Shown piece by piece: positions 9,881-19,180 of a stretch of 64,000 nucleotides of DNA. The stretch comes from Sporocytophaga myxococcoides DSM 11118 (GTDB lineage Bacteria > Bacteroidota > Bacteroidia > Cytophagales > Cytophagaceae). The DNA lies in assembly GCF_000426725.1 (NCBI RefSeq), contig NZ_KE384560.1, positions 704,960-768,959 on the forward strand, written 5' to 3'. The first letter of the stretch is position 1. Each line of letters begins with the position of its first letter. Both the position numbers and the translations under genes were made by a program. The notes beneath the pieces are model-generated. The model made no database searches, was not told the origin of the DNA, and saw only the letters and a list, made by a program, of their open reading frames with translations.

Positions 9881-10888
9881 ATGACCGAGATCAGAAACAA
9901 CTGGACGAGAGAAGAAATCACTGAAATTTATAACAGTCCGATTCTTGACCTAATTTATCGTGCAGCTACAGTCCACAGAGCGAACCACGATGCACAGGAA
10001 GTTCAGGTTTGTACCCTCCTTTCAGTTAAAACCGGCGGATGCCCGGAAGATTGTGCTTACTGTCCTCAGGCTGCAAGGTACCACACAGATGTTAAGGTAC
10101 AGAAATTAATGGAAACTCAGGAAGTTATCCTTGCTGCAAAAAATGCAAAAGAGTCCGGAAGTACAAGATTTTGCATGGGTGCGGCTTGGAGAGAAGTGAG
10201 AGATAATAAAGATTTTGATCGTGTTCTTGACATGGTAAAAGGCGTAAGCCAAATGGGCCTTGAAGTTTGCTGCACGCTTGGAATGCTTACAGAAGAACAG
10301 GCTATGAAACTTAAAGATGCAGGCCTGTATGCATACAACCATAATCTTGACACCAGTGAAGAGCATTATGATAAAATCATTTCAACCAGAACATATGATG
10401 ACAGATTGGATACTCTGGAAAATGTGAGAAAGTCCAAAATATCTGTTTGTTCAGGAGGTATTATAGGTATGGGAGAATCCCATAATGACAGAATAGGAAT
10501 GCTATTGACTTTATCGACTTTGCCTGAGCACCCTGAGTCAGTTCCGGTTAATGCTCTGGTACCGGTTGAAGGTACACCCCTTGAGGATCAGCCTAGAGTT
10601 TCTGTTTGGGAAATGATCAGAATGATTGCAACAGCAAGAATCATCATGCCAAAGGCAATGGTAAGATTATCTGCGGGAAGAGTAAGAATGAATCAGGAAG
10701 AACAGGCTCTATGTTTTATGGCAGGAGCAAATTCAATATTTGCTGGTGACAAGTTACTGACAACTCCAAATCCGGAGGTAGATGCTGATAAAGAATTGTT
10801 CCAGGTCTTGAATCTAAAACCAAGAAAAGCATATAAAGACGGACAAGAACCTCACGTGCATTTTGAACAAATACCAATGAGAGGATAA
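9881..10888 (+). CDS. bioB: Biotin synthase
   Basis: This radical SAM enzyme inserts sulfur into dethiobiotin to make biotin. The 335-residue protein carries the CxxxCxxC motif as CPEDCAYC (Cys54, 58, 61) for the SAM-binding [4Fe-4S] cluster. Further family motifs are [17 protein letters not shown] and the Arg-containing RLSAGRVRM near the second cluster. It lies 21 bases after sppA and is followed by a strong terminator. It is therefore separated from the other biotin genes (bioF-bioD-bioA) by that terminator and a PRC-barrel gene, and probably has a separate transcript. Confidence 0.97.
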   Translation: MTEIRNNWTREEITEIYNSPILDLIYRAATVHRANHDAQEVQVCTLLSVKTGGCPEDCAYCPQAARYHTDVKVQKLMETQEVILAAKNAKESGSTRFCMGAAWREVRDNKDFDRVLDMVKGVSQMGLEVCCTLGMLTEEQAMKLKDAGLYAYNHNLDTSEEHYDKIISTRTYDDRLDTLENVRKSKISVCSGGIIGMGESHNDRIGMLLTLSTLPEHPESVPVNALVPVEGTPLEDQPRVSVWEMIRMIATARIIMPKAMVRLSAGRVRMNQEEQALCFMAGANSIFAGDKLLTTPNPEVDADKELFQVLNLKPRKAYKDGQEPHVHFEQIPMRG

Positions 10889-10910
10889 TTGATCTTCAAA
10901 AAGAATTGTA

Positions 10911-10940
10911 AATCCGGGAGGTAACTTCCGGATTTTTTGT
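10911..10940 (+). terminator. Rho-independent terminator after bioB
   Basis: A 10-bp stem AATCCGGGAG (10911-10920) with CTTCCGGATT (10925-10934), containing one G-T pair, closes a GTAA tetraloop and is followed by TTTTGTTTT. Confidence 0.9.
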
Positions 10941-11012
10941 TTTAAAGAGAGACAAATAATTTCTGGACGTTTGTGTAGTTGGGAAATAATTCAAAATAGC
11001 AGGTAGATTATT

Positions 11013-11023
11013 AGGAGAGGAGG
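11013..11023 (+). promoter_or_regulatory. Unusually strong Shine-Dalgarno of the PRC-barrel gene
   Basis: AGGAGAGGAGG ends five bases before the ATG at 11029. Most starts in this window have no such sequence, as is normal in Bacteroidota, so the purine-rich site stands out. It also fixes the start codon. Confidence 0.5.
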
Positions 11024-11028
11024 AAGTT

Positions 11029-11457
11029 ATGCAGGTGCTTGAACGTTATGAGGTTGCAAAGAATAAATTAAGTTCTATCGATTATAAAAGTATAAAGGAT
11101 TGGGATGTCACTGATGCTAATGGAAAAACGATAGGCAAGATAGATGATTTAATAGTGGATTTAAAAACAGGCAAAATCCGCTATATACTCGGCAAAACGA
11201 GCACTGATCTCAAAGTCTCAAAACGTCAGCCTCATTTTATTCTTCCTGTAGGACTGGTTACACTCAGAAAGGAAGAGGAGATCGTGGAGGTTAAACGAAT
11301 TGATTCTGATTGGATTTCTAAATGCCCACTGTATAAGGATGGCCCTACTCAGCCTGGATTTGAAATGGAACTCGCTAGAGTATTTGGAATCGACAAGGAA
11401 ATTGCAGAATTATATGACCACGACAATTTCCGCATACCGGCAGGGCTTTGTCTATAG
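11029..11457 (+). CDS. PRC-barrel domain protein
   Basis: This 142-residue cytoplasmic protein has an N-terminal PRC-barrel fold. The segment WDVTDANGKTIGKIDDLIVD (about 25-44), followed by TGKIRYILGK, is the classic small beta-barrel seen in RimM, in photosynthetic reaction centre subunit H and in many stress-related proteins. The second half (about 100-142) shows no recognisable domain. It stands alone, with a terminator before it and a structured leader of bioF after it, so a role in biotin synthesis is not implied. The strong Shine-Dalgarno suggests high translation. The exact function is unknown. Confidence 0.8.
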   Translation: MQVLERYEVAKNKLSSIDYKSIKDWDVTDANGKTIGKIDDLIVDLKTGKIRYILGKTSTDLKVSKRQPHFILPVGLVTLRKEEEIVEVKRIDSDWISKCPLYKDGPTQPGFEMELARVFGIDKEIAELYDHDNFRIPAGLCL

Positions 11458-11473
11458 GCTAATTAATAATTAT

Positions 11474-11530
11474 CCATAGAGCCTAAATTTTTCAATTGCT
11501 ATGGCGATTGAAAAATACAGGTTAAATTTG
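11474..11530 (+). promoter_or_regulatory. Structured leader of bioFDA with mutually exclusive hairpins
   Basis: CCATAG (11474-11479) can pair with CTATGG (11499-11504). TTTTTCAAT (11488-11496) can pair with ATTGAAAAA (11507-11515). The second hairpin's loop contains CTATGG, so the two pairings compete. TAAATTTG (11523-11530), a -7-like box, ends six bases before the bioF ATG. A regulatory role is an inference. Confidence 0.35.
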
Positions 11531-11535
11531 TTCCG

Positions 11536-12660
11536 ATGAAAAAACTAGCGGACAAATTAGCGCATAGGCAGGACGAGGGGAGTTTGAGAAAACTTACTCT
11601 TAGACCAGACCTGATTGATTTTTTCTCCAACGATTATTTAGGATTAGCAAGGAACAGAGAACTTTATTGTTTAATAGAAAATGAATTAAGCACACAGGCT
11701 GGGAATGTTAACGGTGCAACAGGATCAAGACTGTTATCTGGAAATTCGGCCTATGTAGAAGAACTGGAACTTTTTTTTGCTAAGCTTTTTAAAAGCCCTA
11801 AAGCCTTACTCTTTAATTCTGGTTATAATGCCAATCTCTCCATCTTATCAGCAATACCCCAAAAGGAGGACACTATCATATATGATGAACTGATTCACGC
11901 GAGTCTGAAAGATGGAGCACGTCTGAGTTTTGCTCAAAGATTTTCCTTTAAACATAATGATCTTAAAGATCTTGAAGCAAAAATTCAAAGAGCCAAAGGT
12001 GAAGTTTACATTGCTGTGGAATCTGTCTATTCTATGGATGGAGACTTTGCTCCGTTATTAGAAATCCTCGAACTGACAACCAAGTATCATGCTCATTTGA
12101 TAGTGGATGAGGCACATAGCACAGGAGTTTGGGGAGAGAAAGGAAATGGAATGTGCTGCTACCTTGGAATAGAAGATAAAATTTTTGCAAGAGTATATAC
12201 TTTTGGGAAAGGCATGGGAGCTCATGGTGCATGTATAGCTGGTTCTGAGATTCTTATTGATTTTCTTATAAACTTTGCGAGACCTTTTATATATACGACT
12301 TCATTGCCATTGCATAGCCTGGTTACATTAAAAGCAGGTTTTGAATATTTAGAAAATGAAATATCTCTCCAGGAAAAAATAAGATCCAAAATACATTTAT
12401 TCAGAACATTGATTGAGGGGACTGAAAGCCTATCTGTGATGATACAAGAGAGCTACAGCCCTATACAGGTTTTGAGAATTTCCGGTAATGAAAAAGCAAA
12501 AGCAATTGCTCTTGCAGTTCAGAGTAAAGGTTTTGATGTAAGAGCGATATTGTCTCCGACTGTAAAAGAAGGGGAAGAACGATTGAGAATATGCTTGCAT
12601 GTTTTCAATTCTGATGTAGAGATAGAAAGACTGGTAAAAACATTAGTTGAAAGTTTATGA
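11536..12660 (+). CDS. bioF: 8-amino-7-oxononanoate synthase
   Basis: This PLP-dependent alpha-oxoamine synthase condenses pimeloyl-ACP/CoA with L-alanine, an early step of biotin synthesis. The 374-residue protein has NDYLGLA near residue 32, the glycine-rich GATGSRLLSGN (60-70), DEAHSTGVWGEKGNG (191-205) and the Schiff-base Lys225 in TFGKGMGAHGA. It overlaps bioD by four bases (ATGA) and leads the bioF-bioD-bioA block. Paralogous KBL or SPT enzymes share the fold, but the linkage to bioD and bioA settles the assignment. Confidence 0.95.
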   Translation: MKKLADKLAHRQDEGSLRKLTLRPDLIDFFSNDYLGLARNRELYCLIENELSTQAGNVNGATGSRLLSGNSAYVEELELFFAKLFKSPKALLFNSGYNANLSILSAIPQKEDTIIYDELIHASLKDGARLSFAQRFSFKHNDLKDLEAKIQRAKGEVYIAVESVYSMDGDFAPLLEILELTTKYHAHLIVDEAHSTGVWGEKGNGMCCYLGIEDKIFARVYTFGKGMGAHGACIAGSEILIDFLINFARPFIYTTSLPLHSLVTLKAGFEYLENEISLQEKIRSKIHLFRTLIEGTESLSVMIQESYSPIQVLRISGNEKAKAIALAVQSKGFDVRAILSPTVKEGEERLRICLHVFNSDVEIERLVKTLVESL

Positions 12661-13271
12661 ATTACTTTGTAACAGCTATCAGCACAGATAGCGGAAAAAC
12701 TCTGGTAAGTGCAATACTCACCCAGGCCTTACAGGCAGATTACTGGAAACCCATACAAAGTGGGCTGGAGCGGGATGCAGACAAAGTCAAAGATCTAATT
12801 AACAATAATCACTCTTTAATATTTAACGAAAGTTATTGGTTTCAAACACCTGCGTCTCCACATTTTGCAGCGGAAGTAGAAAATGTAACAATTGATATTG
12901 ATAAGATTCTGATTCCAGGTAATAAAGACAATAATCTTGTGATAGAAGGAGCAGGAGGAGTATTGGTTCCATTGAATGATACACATTTTGTAATTGATCT
13001 AGCTGCCAAATTCAATGCAGAAATCATTCTCGTTTCAAATAATTATTTGGGAAGTATTAATCACACCTTGCTTACCATTAACGAAATAAAAAGAAGAGGC
13101 CTAAGTATAAAGGGCATTATCTTCAATGGCCCTAGAAATGAATCCACAGAAGATTATATTTTAAAACATAGCGGATTGAAGTGCTTGCTGAAAATTGATC
13201 AGGAAAAAGAAGTTGATCAGTTTGTAGTAAATAAATATGCGATTGAGTTGTTTAACAACTGGGAAGTATAG
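12657..13271 (+). CDS. bioD: Dethiobiotin synthetase
   Basis: This enzyme uses ATP and CO2 to close the ureido ring of 7,8-diaminononanoate. The 204-residue protein begins with an atypical P-loop, STDSGKT (9-15), where many homologues have GTDTGVGKT, followed by the conserved WKPIQSG (about 31-37) and VIEGAGGVLVPL, the family's Mg/ATP motif. It is slightly shorter than the usual 220-230 residues. It overlaps bioF by four bases and lies two bases before bioA, which implies translational coupling. Confidence 0.93.
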   Translation: MNYFVTAISTDSGKTLVSAILTQALQADYWKPIQSGLERDADKVKDLINNNHSLIFNESYWFQTPASPHFAAEVENVTIDIDKILIPGNKDNNLVIEGAGGVLVPLNDTHFVIDLAAKFNAEIILVSNNYLGSINHTLLTINEIKRRGLSIKGIIFNGPRNESTEDYILKHSGLKCLLKIDQEKEVDQFVVNKYAIELFNNWEV

Positions 13272-13273
13272 TA

Positions 13274-14557
13274 ATGAAAAATGTGAACAATACTAATCAT
13301 GCCGGACCGATCTGGTATCCATACAGTGCGGTTACATCCGGAAGTAATTATATCAAAGTGGATTCTGCAAAGGGTGTATATTTATATACTCCTGATGGCA
13401 GGAAAATTCTTGATGCAGTATCTTCCTGGTGGGTCAATTTGCATGGGCATAGTAATGAATATATTGCTCATAAGATTTATGAACAAGCCTTGAAGCTTGA
13501 ACATGTGATCTTTTCCGGATTCACTCATGATCCTGCTATCAGCCTTGCTGAAAGGCTTCTGGATCTTCTTCCTTCCAATCAGAAGAAAATGTTTTATTCA
13601 GACAATGGCAGTACAGCTGTAGAAGTTGCTATTAAAATGTCACTTCAGTACTGGCACTGTAAAGGTGAAGCAAAAAAAAAGGCAGTAGCAATAAAAGGCG
13701 CATTTCATGGTGATACTTTTGGAGCTATGTCTGTCAGTGGTCGAGGGATTTTTAATCAGGAGTTTTCTGAATGGATGTTTGAAACGGTGTACATAGATTT
13801 TCCTTCTGAAGAAAAGGAAATGGATTGTCTTGAACAATTTGAGTCTATTGTGAAACAGGGAGATGTGGCTTGTTTTATCTATGAGCCGCTTTTGCAGGGG
13901 GCAGCAGGAATGCGGACTTATTCACCATATGTTCTGGAACAGCTTCTTAAGATTGCCGGTGATTATGATGTCATTTGTATTGCAGATGAAGTGATGACAG
14001 GCTTCGGAAGGACAGGACGATATTTTGCATCTCTGAATCTTAAAACTTACCCGGATATCATGTGTCTCTCCAAAGGAATAACAGGAGGAACTATGGCACT
14101 GGGGGCAACTACTTGTAGTCTTAAAATCGCGGATACTATCAAAGATAATGTATTCTATCATGGACATAGTTTTACAGCCAATCCTTTAGCTTGTGCCGCG
14201 GCCAATGCAAGCCTTGATATATTCCTGTCACATCAATGCCAGAGCAACATTGCTCGGATAACATTGGCGCATGAAAAGTTTATTCCTGTCTTGAGAGCTT
14301 TTCCTTTCATCTCAAGGATATCACATGTCGGTACAGTATTATCTTTTGCCATTGATTTTGGGGAAGAAGAAGGATATTTGCATCCCAAAAGAAATCAGCT
14401 ATATGACTTCTTTCTGGAAAGAAATATCTTACTAAGACCTCTCGGGAATGTATTGTATGTTATTCCTCCTTATGTTATTACAAATGAGCAGCTTGACGAG
14501 GTGTACAAAGCTATTATAGACTTGTTAGAGTATTTATCAACAGAAAGGAACATTTGA
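13274..14557 (+). CDS. bioA: Adenosylmethionine-8-amino-7-oxononanoate aminotransferase
   Basis: This PLP enzyme converts 8-amino-7-oxononanoate to 7,8-diaminononanoate with S-adenosylmethionine as amino donor. The 427 residues are usual. Signatures are WYPYSAVTSG near the N-terminus, SSWWVNLHGHSN (50-61), FYSDNGSTAVEVA (107-119), the cofactor Asp in ADEVMTGFGRTG (237-248) and the Schiff-base Lys267 in CLSKGITGGTMALG. The WW pair and the linkage to bioF and bioD separate it from other class III aminotransferases. It is the last biotin gene; the next ORF abuts its stop. Confidence 0.96.
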   Translation: MKNVNNTNHAGPIWYPYSAVTSGSNYIKVDSAKGVYLYTPDGRKILDAVSSWWVNLHGHSNEYIAHKIYEQALKLEHVIFSGFTHDPAISLAERLLDLLPSNQKKMFYSDNGSTAVEVAIKMSLQYWHCKGEAKKKAVAIKGAFHGDTFGAMSVSGRGIFNQEFSEWMFETVYIDFPSEEKEMDCLEQFESIVKQGDVACFIYEPLLQGAAGMRTYSPYVLEQLLKIAGDYDVICIADEVMTGFGRTGRYFASLNLKTYPDIMCLSKGITGGTMALGATTCSLKIADTIKDNVFYHGHSFTANPLACAAANASLDIFLSHQCQSNIARITLAHEKFIPVLRAFPFISRISHVGTVLSFAIDFGEEEGYLHPKRNQLYDFFLERNILLRPLGNVLYVIPPYVITNEQLDEVYKAIIDLLEYLSTERNI

Positions 14558-14646
14558 AAAAAAATAGCGTACCATATGATTACAATCATTTCCTAAAAAC
14601 GTATTTTGAATCCCGTTTTAAAGAAAATTTTAAACCAGTTATCAGA

Positions 14647-16212
14647 GTGAAATATCTTAATCTCTTTTTTCTAATTTTCCTGATTCACAGTAGTTTGTTT
14701 GCTCAGGTGGTTGTGAAAACTTTACCGTTTTCCTTTTCTTCCTCCTATCCCGAGCCTGATGGACGCAGGGAAGCTTTGAAATTGTCAGAAAGTGAATTTG
14801 TTACCTTGTCAAAAAGTAAAGGTGGGGAGGCTGGCGCTGCAGAATTTACACTTGAAAAATATGACAAGGACCTGAATTCTCTTTTTAAAGTAGTTTTAAC
14901 AGCTGGTGAAGAGGAAGATTACAAAGAGTTATTTTTCAACGGAACAGATATAATTCTATTCTCTATTCTCCATGAAAATATGAAGCAAACCAGTAAGCTC
15001 CTTGCTTATGGGTTTGATGCAAAGACTGGAGCTAAGAAGTGGGACAAAACATTACAGGAATTTAAAATAAATAACTGGGTACCATTAAAGTTCAAAGGAG
15101 CCGTTCGAGAGTCTTTTGAAAATTGCATTGGTTCGAGTATTACTAAAAATTTTGTTACTCCTCTTCAATATCAGTATGATATAAGATTTTCAAAAGACAG
15201 AAAAAAAATCCTCACCTATATTTTTGATTACAGCCAACAAACTCTTGTCGCCTCTGCAAAGCTTTGGGATAATAATCTCAATCAGTTGCAGGAATCAAAA
15301 ATTCCGGTAGATAATAATTTTATTAACTATGGAATTTATCCGAACAATAAAGGGGATGTCTTTATTCTGAATGTTGATAGGTTAGGCAGAATGGTTGTCG
15401 TGAAATACAACCTGGAAAGCAAAAGCAGTGACCTGCTCGATATTCAATATACATCTACAAGAAGGGAAGGGCTAAGACTTGAATTTTTAAATGACGATGT
15501 TATTTATGTTGCTAATACCTGCACTAAAGACGGGGGGAGGGTAACAGGGGTCATGTATTCAAAGTTAGATTTTGGCACCAGGCTTGTAGAAAAAATTAAC
15601 TATCATGAGATCTCTGATAATATGAAGCAGACTATGAAACTGCTTCGTCAGAGTAATAAAAGCCTTGTGGGAGAAGAAACCTGGAGAGGTTACCACATCA
15701 CTGATTTTTTCCTGAATGAATATGAAAAAGTAGTGCTGGTTCTTGAAAAAAGAGAGATCACTTCTATGTCATATGATTTTAATCAATCCGAAATTAACGA
15801 TATTGAAAAGTGGAAAGCTACTAAACCTGCCAAAGTTAATGCGGAAGGATTTATGATTTTCAGCTTTAATAAAGACGATGAACTCTTATGGGAAAATGTG
15901 CACATCAAATCGCAGGTAGGAGACGTGGCTGCAGGGTTATTGTCTTCATCTTATTCAATGCATATTTCAGATGAAGGAAAAATAAGAATGGCTTATGCAT
16001 TTTCTTCCAATTCAAGTGGAATTCTGAACAGCATCAATTACATAGAATGGGATGAACTGACAGGAAGTAAGATAAAGGAACTTGCATTGCCAAATGATGA
16101 AGGCCTCACCATGTTAAGAAATTTTACAATGTGGTTTGAAGATAAGGTCGCAATAGCTGGAAGAAAGGGATTGCTTGGTAAGAAAAGCAGTATTGTGATG
16201 TATAAAATTTAA
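14647..16212 (+). CDS. Secreted protein of unknown function downstream of bioA
   Basis: I do not recognise the family. The GTG at 14647 is preferred because it places a clear signal peptide at the N-terminus (VKYLNLFFLIFLIHSSLFAQ, cleaved after the Gln), leaving about 500 residues. The same frame is open back to a TTG at 14554 that overlaps the bioA stop, but that start would put 31 charged residues before the signal sequence. The body has beta-propeller-like repeats with many Asp/Asn turns (for example near YDIRFSKDRKKILTY and NNLNQLQESKIP). There is no T9SS sorting domain or lipobox, so a periplasmic location is likely. A role in biotin metabolism is not supported. Confidence 0.75.
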   Translation: MKYLNLFFLIFLIHSSLFAQVVVKTLPFSFSSSYPEPDGRREALKLSESEFVTLSKSKGGEAGAAEFTLEKYDKDLNSLFKVVLTAGEEEDYKELFFNGTDIILFSILHENMKQTSKLLAYGFDAKTGAKKWDKTLQEFKINNWVPLKFKGAVRESFENCIGSSITKNFVTPLQYQYDIRFSKDRKKILTYIFDYSQQTLVASAKLWDNNLNQLQESKIPVDNNFINYGIYPNNKGDVFILNVDRLGRMVVVKYNLESKSSDLLDIQYTSTRREGLRLEFLNDDVIYVANTCTKDGGRVTGVMYSKLDFGTRLVEKINYHEISDNMKQTMKLLRQSNKSLVGEETWRGYHITDFFLNEYEKVVLVLEKREITSMSYDFNQSEINDIEKWKATKPAKVNAEGFMIFSFNKDDELLWENVHIKSQVGDVAAGLLSSSYSMHISDEGKIRMAYAFSSNSSGILNSINYIEWDELTGSKIKELALPNDEGLTMLRNFTMWFEDKVAIAGRKGLLGKKSSIVMYKI

Positions 16213-16258
16213 GCTGAAAGTTAAAAGATAAAAGTTTAAAGTAATAAGTTGAAAGCCG
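16210..16258 (+). repeat. Heptamer tandem repeat at the 3' end of the bioA-linked gene
   Basis: Seven 7-bp units start at the stop codon itself: TAAGCTG, AAAGTTA, AAAGATA, AAAGTTT, AAAGTAA, TAAGTTG, AAAGCCG. They share length, phase and consensus with the units after fabD (7466) and after the EF-hand gene (58765-58813, minus sense). Confidence 0.7.
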
Positions 16259-16268
16259 GATGGTATTG

Positions 16269-17042
16269 CTACCAGATGGGCTTTTCTTTTTTTAGGAAGG
16301 CAGCAATACCTTTTTTACAGTCTTCAGTATTTCTGGCTTTGGCGTTGGATTCAGCAGCATAGTTCAATGCCTCTTTTACATCCATTGCAAAAATATCAGC
16401 CAGCATTTTCTTAGTTAGTTCCATTGAGCTTGCAGAATTGTTTGTGATAAGCTTCTCACAGAATTCTTTTACTACTGTAGAAAGATCTTCATCTTCCACA
16501 ACGTGATTGATAAGCCCAAAATGGTGTGCTGTTTTGCTTGAGTAAATTTCTCCTGAAAGGAGCATCTCTCTGGATCTTGCTTCTCCTATTTTTTTTACCA
16601 GAAAGACACTTACTATAGCAGGTATAAATCCTATTCTTACCTCTGTATATCCATAGTTTGCTTCTCTAACAGAATAGGCGAAATCACAGACAGAGACAAG
16701 TCCACAGCCTCCTGCTACAGCATGTCCGTTTACCTGAGCGACTACCACTTTTTTAAGTGTATAAATCTGGTAATATAACTCCATCAGGTTTTTACTGTCT
16801 GTAAGATTTTCCTCATAGGTATTCTTCTGCAATGTTTGCAGGTATTCCAGATCAGCGCCGGCACAGAACACATCACCTTCTCCTGTAAGTACAATTACTT
16901 TTACCTGATCATCTGCTTCCGCTTTTTTGAAGGCTGATTTTAGCTCAGTTACAACCTGACTATTCAATGCATTTCTTTTTTCAGCACGACTAATAGTGAT
17001 GCAACAGATTTTGTTTTCAGTAGTGTATTTTACAAATTCCAT
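16269..17042 (-). CDS. Enoyl-CoA hydratase/isomerase family protein
   Basis: This 257-residue crotonase-fold enzyme acts on acyl-CoA thioesters. The oxyanion-hole segments FCAGADLEYLQ (about 58-68) and GHAVAGGCGLVSVCDF (about 104-119) are present, as are the Glu-containing YTEVRIGFIPAIVS and the typical C-terminal QALNYAAE-like helix. Its sequence resembles methylglutaconyl-CoA hydratases of leucine breakdown in Bacteroidota, but substrate cannot be fixed from the sequence. Its ATG directly follows the comEC-like TAA with no spacer, so the two are co-transcribed and probably translationally coupled. Confidence 0.88.
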   Translation of the reverse strand: MEFVKYTTENKICCITISRAEKRNALNSQVVTELKSAFKKAEADDQVKVIVLTGEGDVFCAGADLEYLQTLQKNTYEENLTDSKNLMELYYQIYTLKKVVVAQVNGHAVAGGCGLVSVCDFAYSVREANYGYTEVRIGFIPAIVSVFLVKKIGEARSREMLLSGEIYSSKTAHHFGLINHVVEDEDLSTVVKEFCEKLITNNSASSMELTKKMLADIFAMDVKEALNYAAESNAKARNTEDCKKGIAAFLKKEKPIW

Positions 17043-19115
17043 TTAATGATCTCCTTCAATTGTTAAAGCAAAATATTCATTAGATTCAGTGATATGTAAA
17101 TTTATATTTTTTGACAAATTCTTATCTACAGTCACCTTTTTATATTTTTTGTTTATTACGACACTTTCTGCTTTAAGATCGAATTCTCTGAAATTTCCTT
17201 TAGAAGAAGGTTCGTAAACCAATAAGTCTATACCGGGTAAATAAGAGAATGAGTCTAAGATTGTTTTATCCTTAACCGTTAAAATATTTTTATTCCCGCA
17301 TCGAATGATATTAAAGGATTTTAACTGGCGAAAATTTCTTGGTTTAATAAAATTAATGGTTTTGACTCCTCTGTTTAAAAGGGCGGGGTATATTTCAAAT
17401 TTCAACTTTTCTTCATTGAAAGTGCTGTCTGCATATATTTCTGCTACCCTTCCATTTATGCTTGCGAATACCTTTTTCCCTTTTACAAAAAATGCAATAA
17501 CTTCTCTTTGTTTGCAAATGGTTATTTTTTCATAAACAGCTATACCTGAAAAAACAATGCTGAGCATAAGTAAGGGCATAACAAGTTTTATTTTCTTTCC
17601 TGAAAAAATTAGGATAAGTAGTATCATCAGAATGTAGATAAACATCATATGATGCTTATCAATATAGATATCTCTGATAACAGATTTTGGTATTTTAAGA
17701 ATATATCTTAAACCTTCGTTCATCAGCCATATAGTCTTTTCAAGGCAGTAGCATAGTGGTTTTAAAACCACATCTGTTCTGGAAAAAATAAGTCCGAAAA
17801 TGCCAAGCCACAATATGGCATATGATAGAGGCGCTACGATGAGATTGCTTAATGAGAAATAAAGAGGAAACGAATGAAAATAATACAGTGAAATAGGGAA
17901 GGTGATGAGCGTTGCAGCTATTCCTCCGGTAGTGATGGTCCATACTTCTTTGTCTAACCAGCGTTTGGGTTCATAAAAACCGGACAGTTTAGGTTGAAGA
18001 AAAATCAGACCACCCATCGCTAGATATGTCAGTTGAAAGCCTATGTCTGCAATCGTGAAGGGATCATTTATTAATATGATCAATGCTGATATCGATAGTG
18101 TATTGTAAGGGTTATGCTTTTTGGATATGGTTTTAGCAACCAGAAAAATAAGAAACATGATTGTTGAACGCAGAACAGGTGGGACAAGGCCGGTAAGCAG
18201 GGCGTATCCGATCAGCAGTAATGAGATGGAAATAAAACGTATGAACTTTCCTTTTGGGAGGTGCACAAGTGGATTGAGTAAAAACAATAGTAGTTGATAG
18301 AGTAAGCCGATATGAAGCCCTGATACAGACAATAGGTGCATGGCCCCTGTGCCAGAATAAATGTCTCGCACGTCATTGCTGATTCCATCTCTTTTACCAA
18401 GAATGATACCTTCAGTAATGCCAAGGGCTTCTTTCTCTTTTATGAATTGGGCAAATCGTCTGGAGAAATAATCCTTTAATACAAGAGCATGATAAATGGT
18501 ATAGGAATCAGGATTTGTATCAATTGATATTAACTTAAATGGTGTTGATTGATAAAAAATGTTTTTATATCTGTAATACTTTTGCGGATCGAAAGACTTA
18601 TAATAATTGGCTCCTGAGATGCGTGCCAGTCTGCCGTTAAACATATAAGTTTGTCCATAAAACGGATCGTTGACAAGCTCCTTTTTAATCCACAAAATAA
18701 TGTCAATGTCTACGGTCCTCCAGGATTTAGCTGTTTTAATCTTATTTACCCTGGCTATAACTTTATAGAAGTTCCCTTTTCGTTCGGTTTCTCCAATAAT
18801 CTTAGCCTTAAAGTAACGACATGAACCGAGTTCTGTTTCCAGCTTAAGTGCTTCGGGTTCTTTATCCTGTTGTCTGGTAATGATAGCTCCTGCAAAGAAA
18901 AGCGTCAAAGAGCAAAGTGTAGAATAGAGAATGTTTTTTGAATAGAATAATTGTGGATTGTAAAAAATCAGAAGCAGCAAATATATTGCTGCACATGAAA
19001 TTAATCCAATGTAAAGTCCGGTTAGATTTTCTCCTGGAATAAAAATGGCAAAGAATATTCCACTCAGGAAAAATAACAGAAACCGGACAAAGGGATAGCT
19101 GACCCAATGTTCCAT
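17043..19115 (-). CDS. comEC: ComEC/Rec2-family competence membrane protein lacking the metallo-hydrolase domain
   Basis: This is the putative inner-membrane DNA-uptake channel of natural transformation. The 690-residue protein has N-terminal membrane helices (about 8-90), a soluble OB-like domain (about 95-200) and the multi-helix Competence domain, with the signature SVSGLHIGLLYQLL near 255 and about eight further helices to 505. The C-terminal 170 residues are soluble but contain no HxHxDH, so the metallo-beta-lactamase domain of longer ComEC proteins is absent. It is 65 bases downstream of the M43 protease gene and joined to the hydratase gene. Whether it works in transformation is not shown here. 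Confidence 0.88.
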   Translation of the reverse strand: MEHWVSYPFVRFLLFFLSGIFFAIFIPGENLTGLYIGLISCAAIYLLLLIFYNPQLFYSKNILYSTLCSLTLFFAGAIITRQQDKEPEALKLETELGSCRYFKAKIIGETERKGNFYKVIARVNKIKTAKSWRTVDIDIILWIKKELVNDPFYGQTYMFNGRLARISGANYYKSFDPQKYYRYKNIFYQSTPFKLISIDTNPDSYTIYHALVLKDYFSRRFAQFIKEKEALGITEGIILGKRDGISNDVRDIYSGTGAMHLLSVSGLHIGLLYQLLLFLLNPLVHLPKGKFIRFISISLLLIGYALLTGLVPPVLRSTIMFLIFLVAKTISKKHNPYNTLSISALIILINDPFTIADIGFQLTYLAMGGLIFLQPKLSGFYEPKRWLDKEVWTITTGGIAATLITFPISLYYFHSFPLYFSLSNLIVAPLSYAILWLGIFGLIFSRTDVVLKPLCYCLEKTIWLMNEGLRYILKIPKSVIRDIYIDKHHMMFIYILMILLILIFSGKKIKLVMPLLMLSIVFSGIAVYEKITICKQREVIAFFVKGKKVFASINGRVAEIYADSTFNEEKLKFEIYPALLNRGVKTINFIKPRNFRQLKSFNIIRCGNKNILTVKDKTILDSFSYLPGIDLLVYEPSSKGNFREFDLKAESVVINKKYKKVTVDKNLSKNINLHITESNEYFALTIEGDH

Positions 19116-19180
19116 ATGCTTTTGGTTGAAAGACCAAAAATGTATAGAAAGAAATTAAAGATCAACTATTATTGTAAAAA

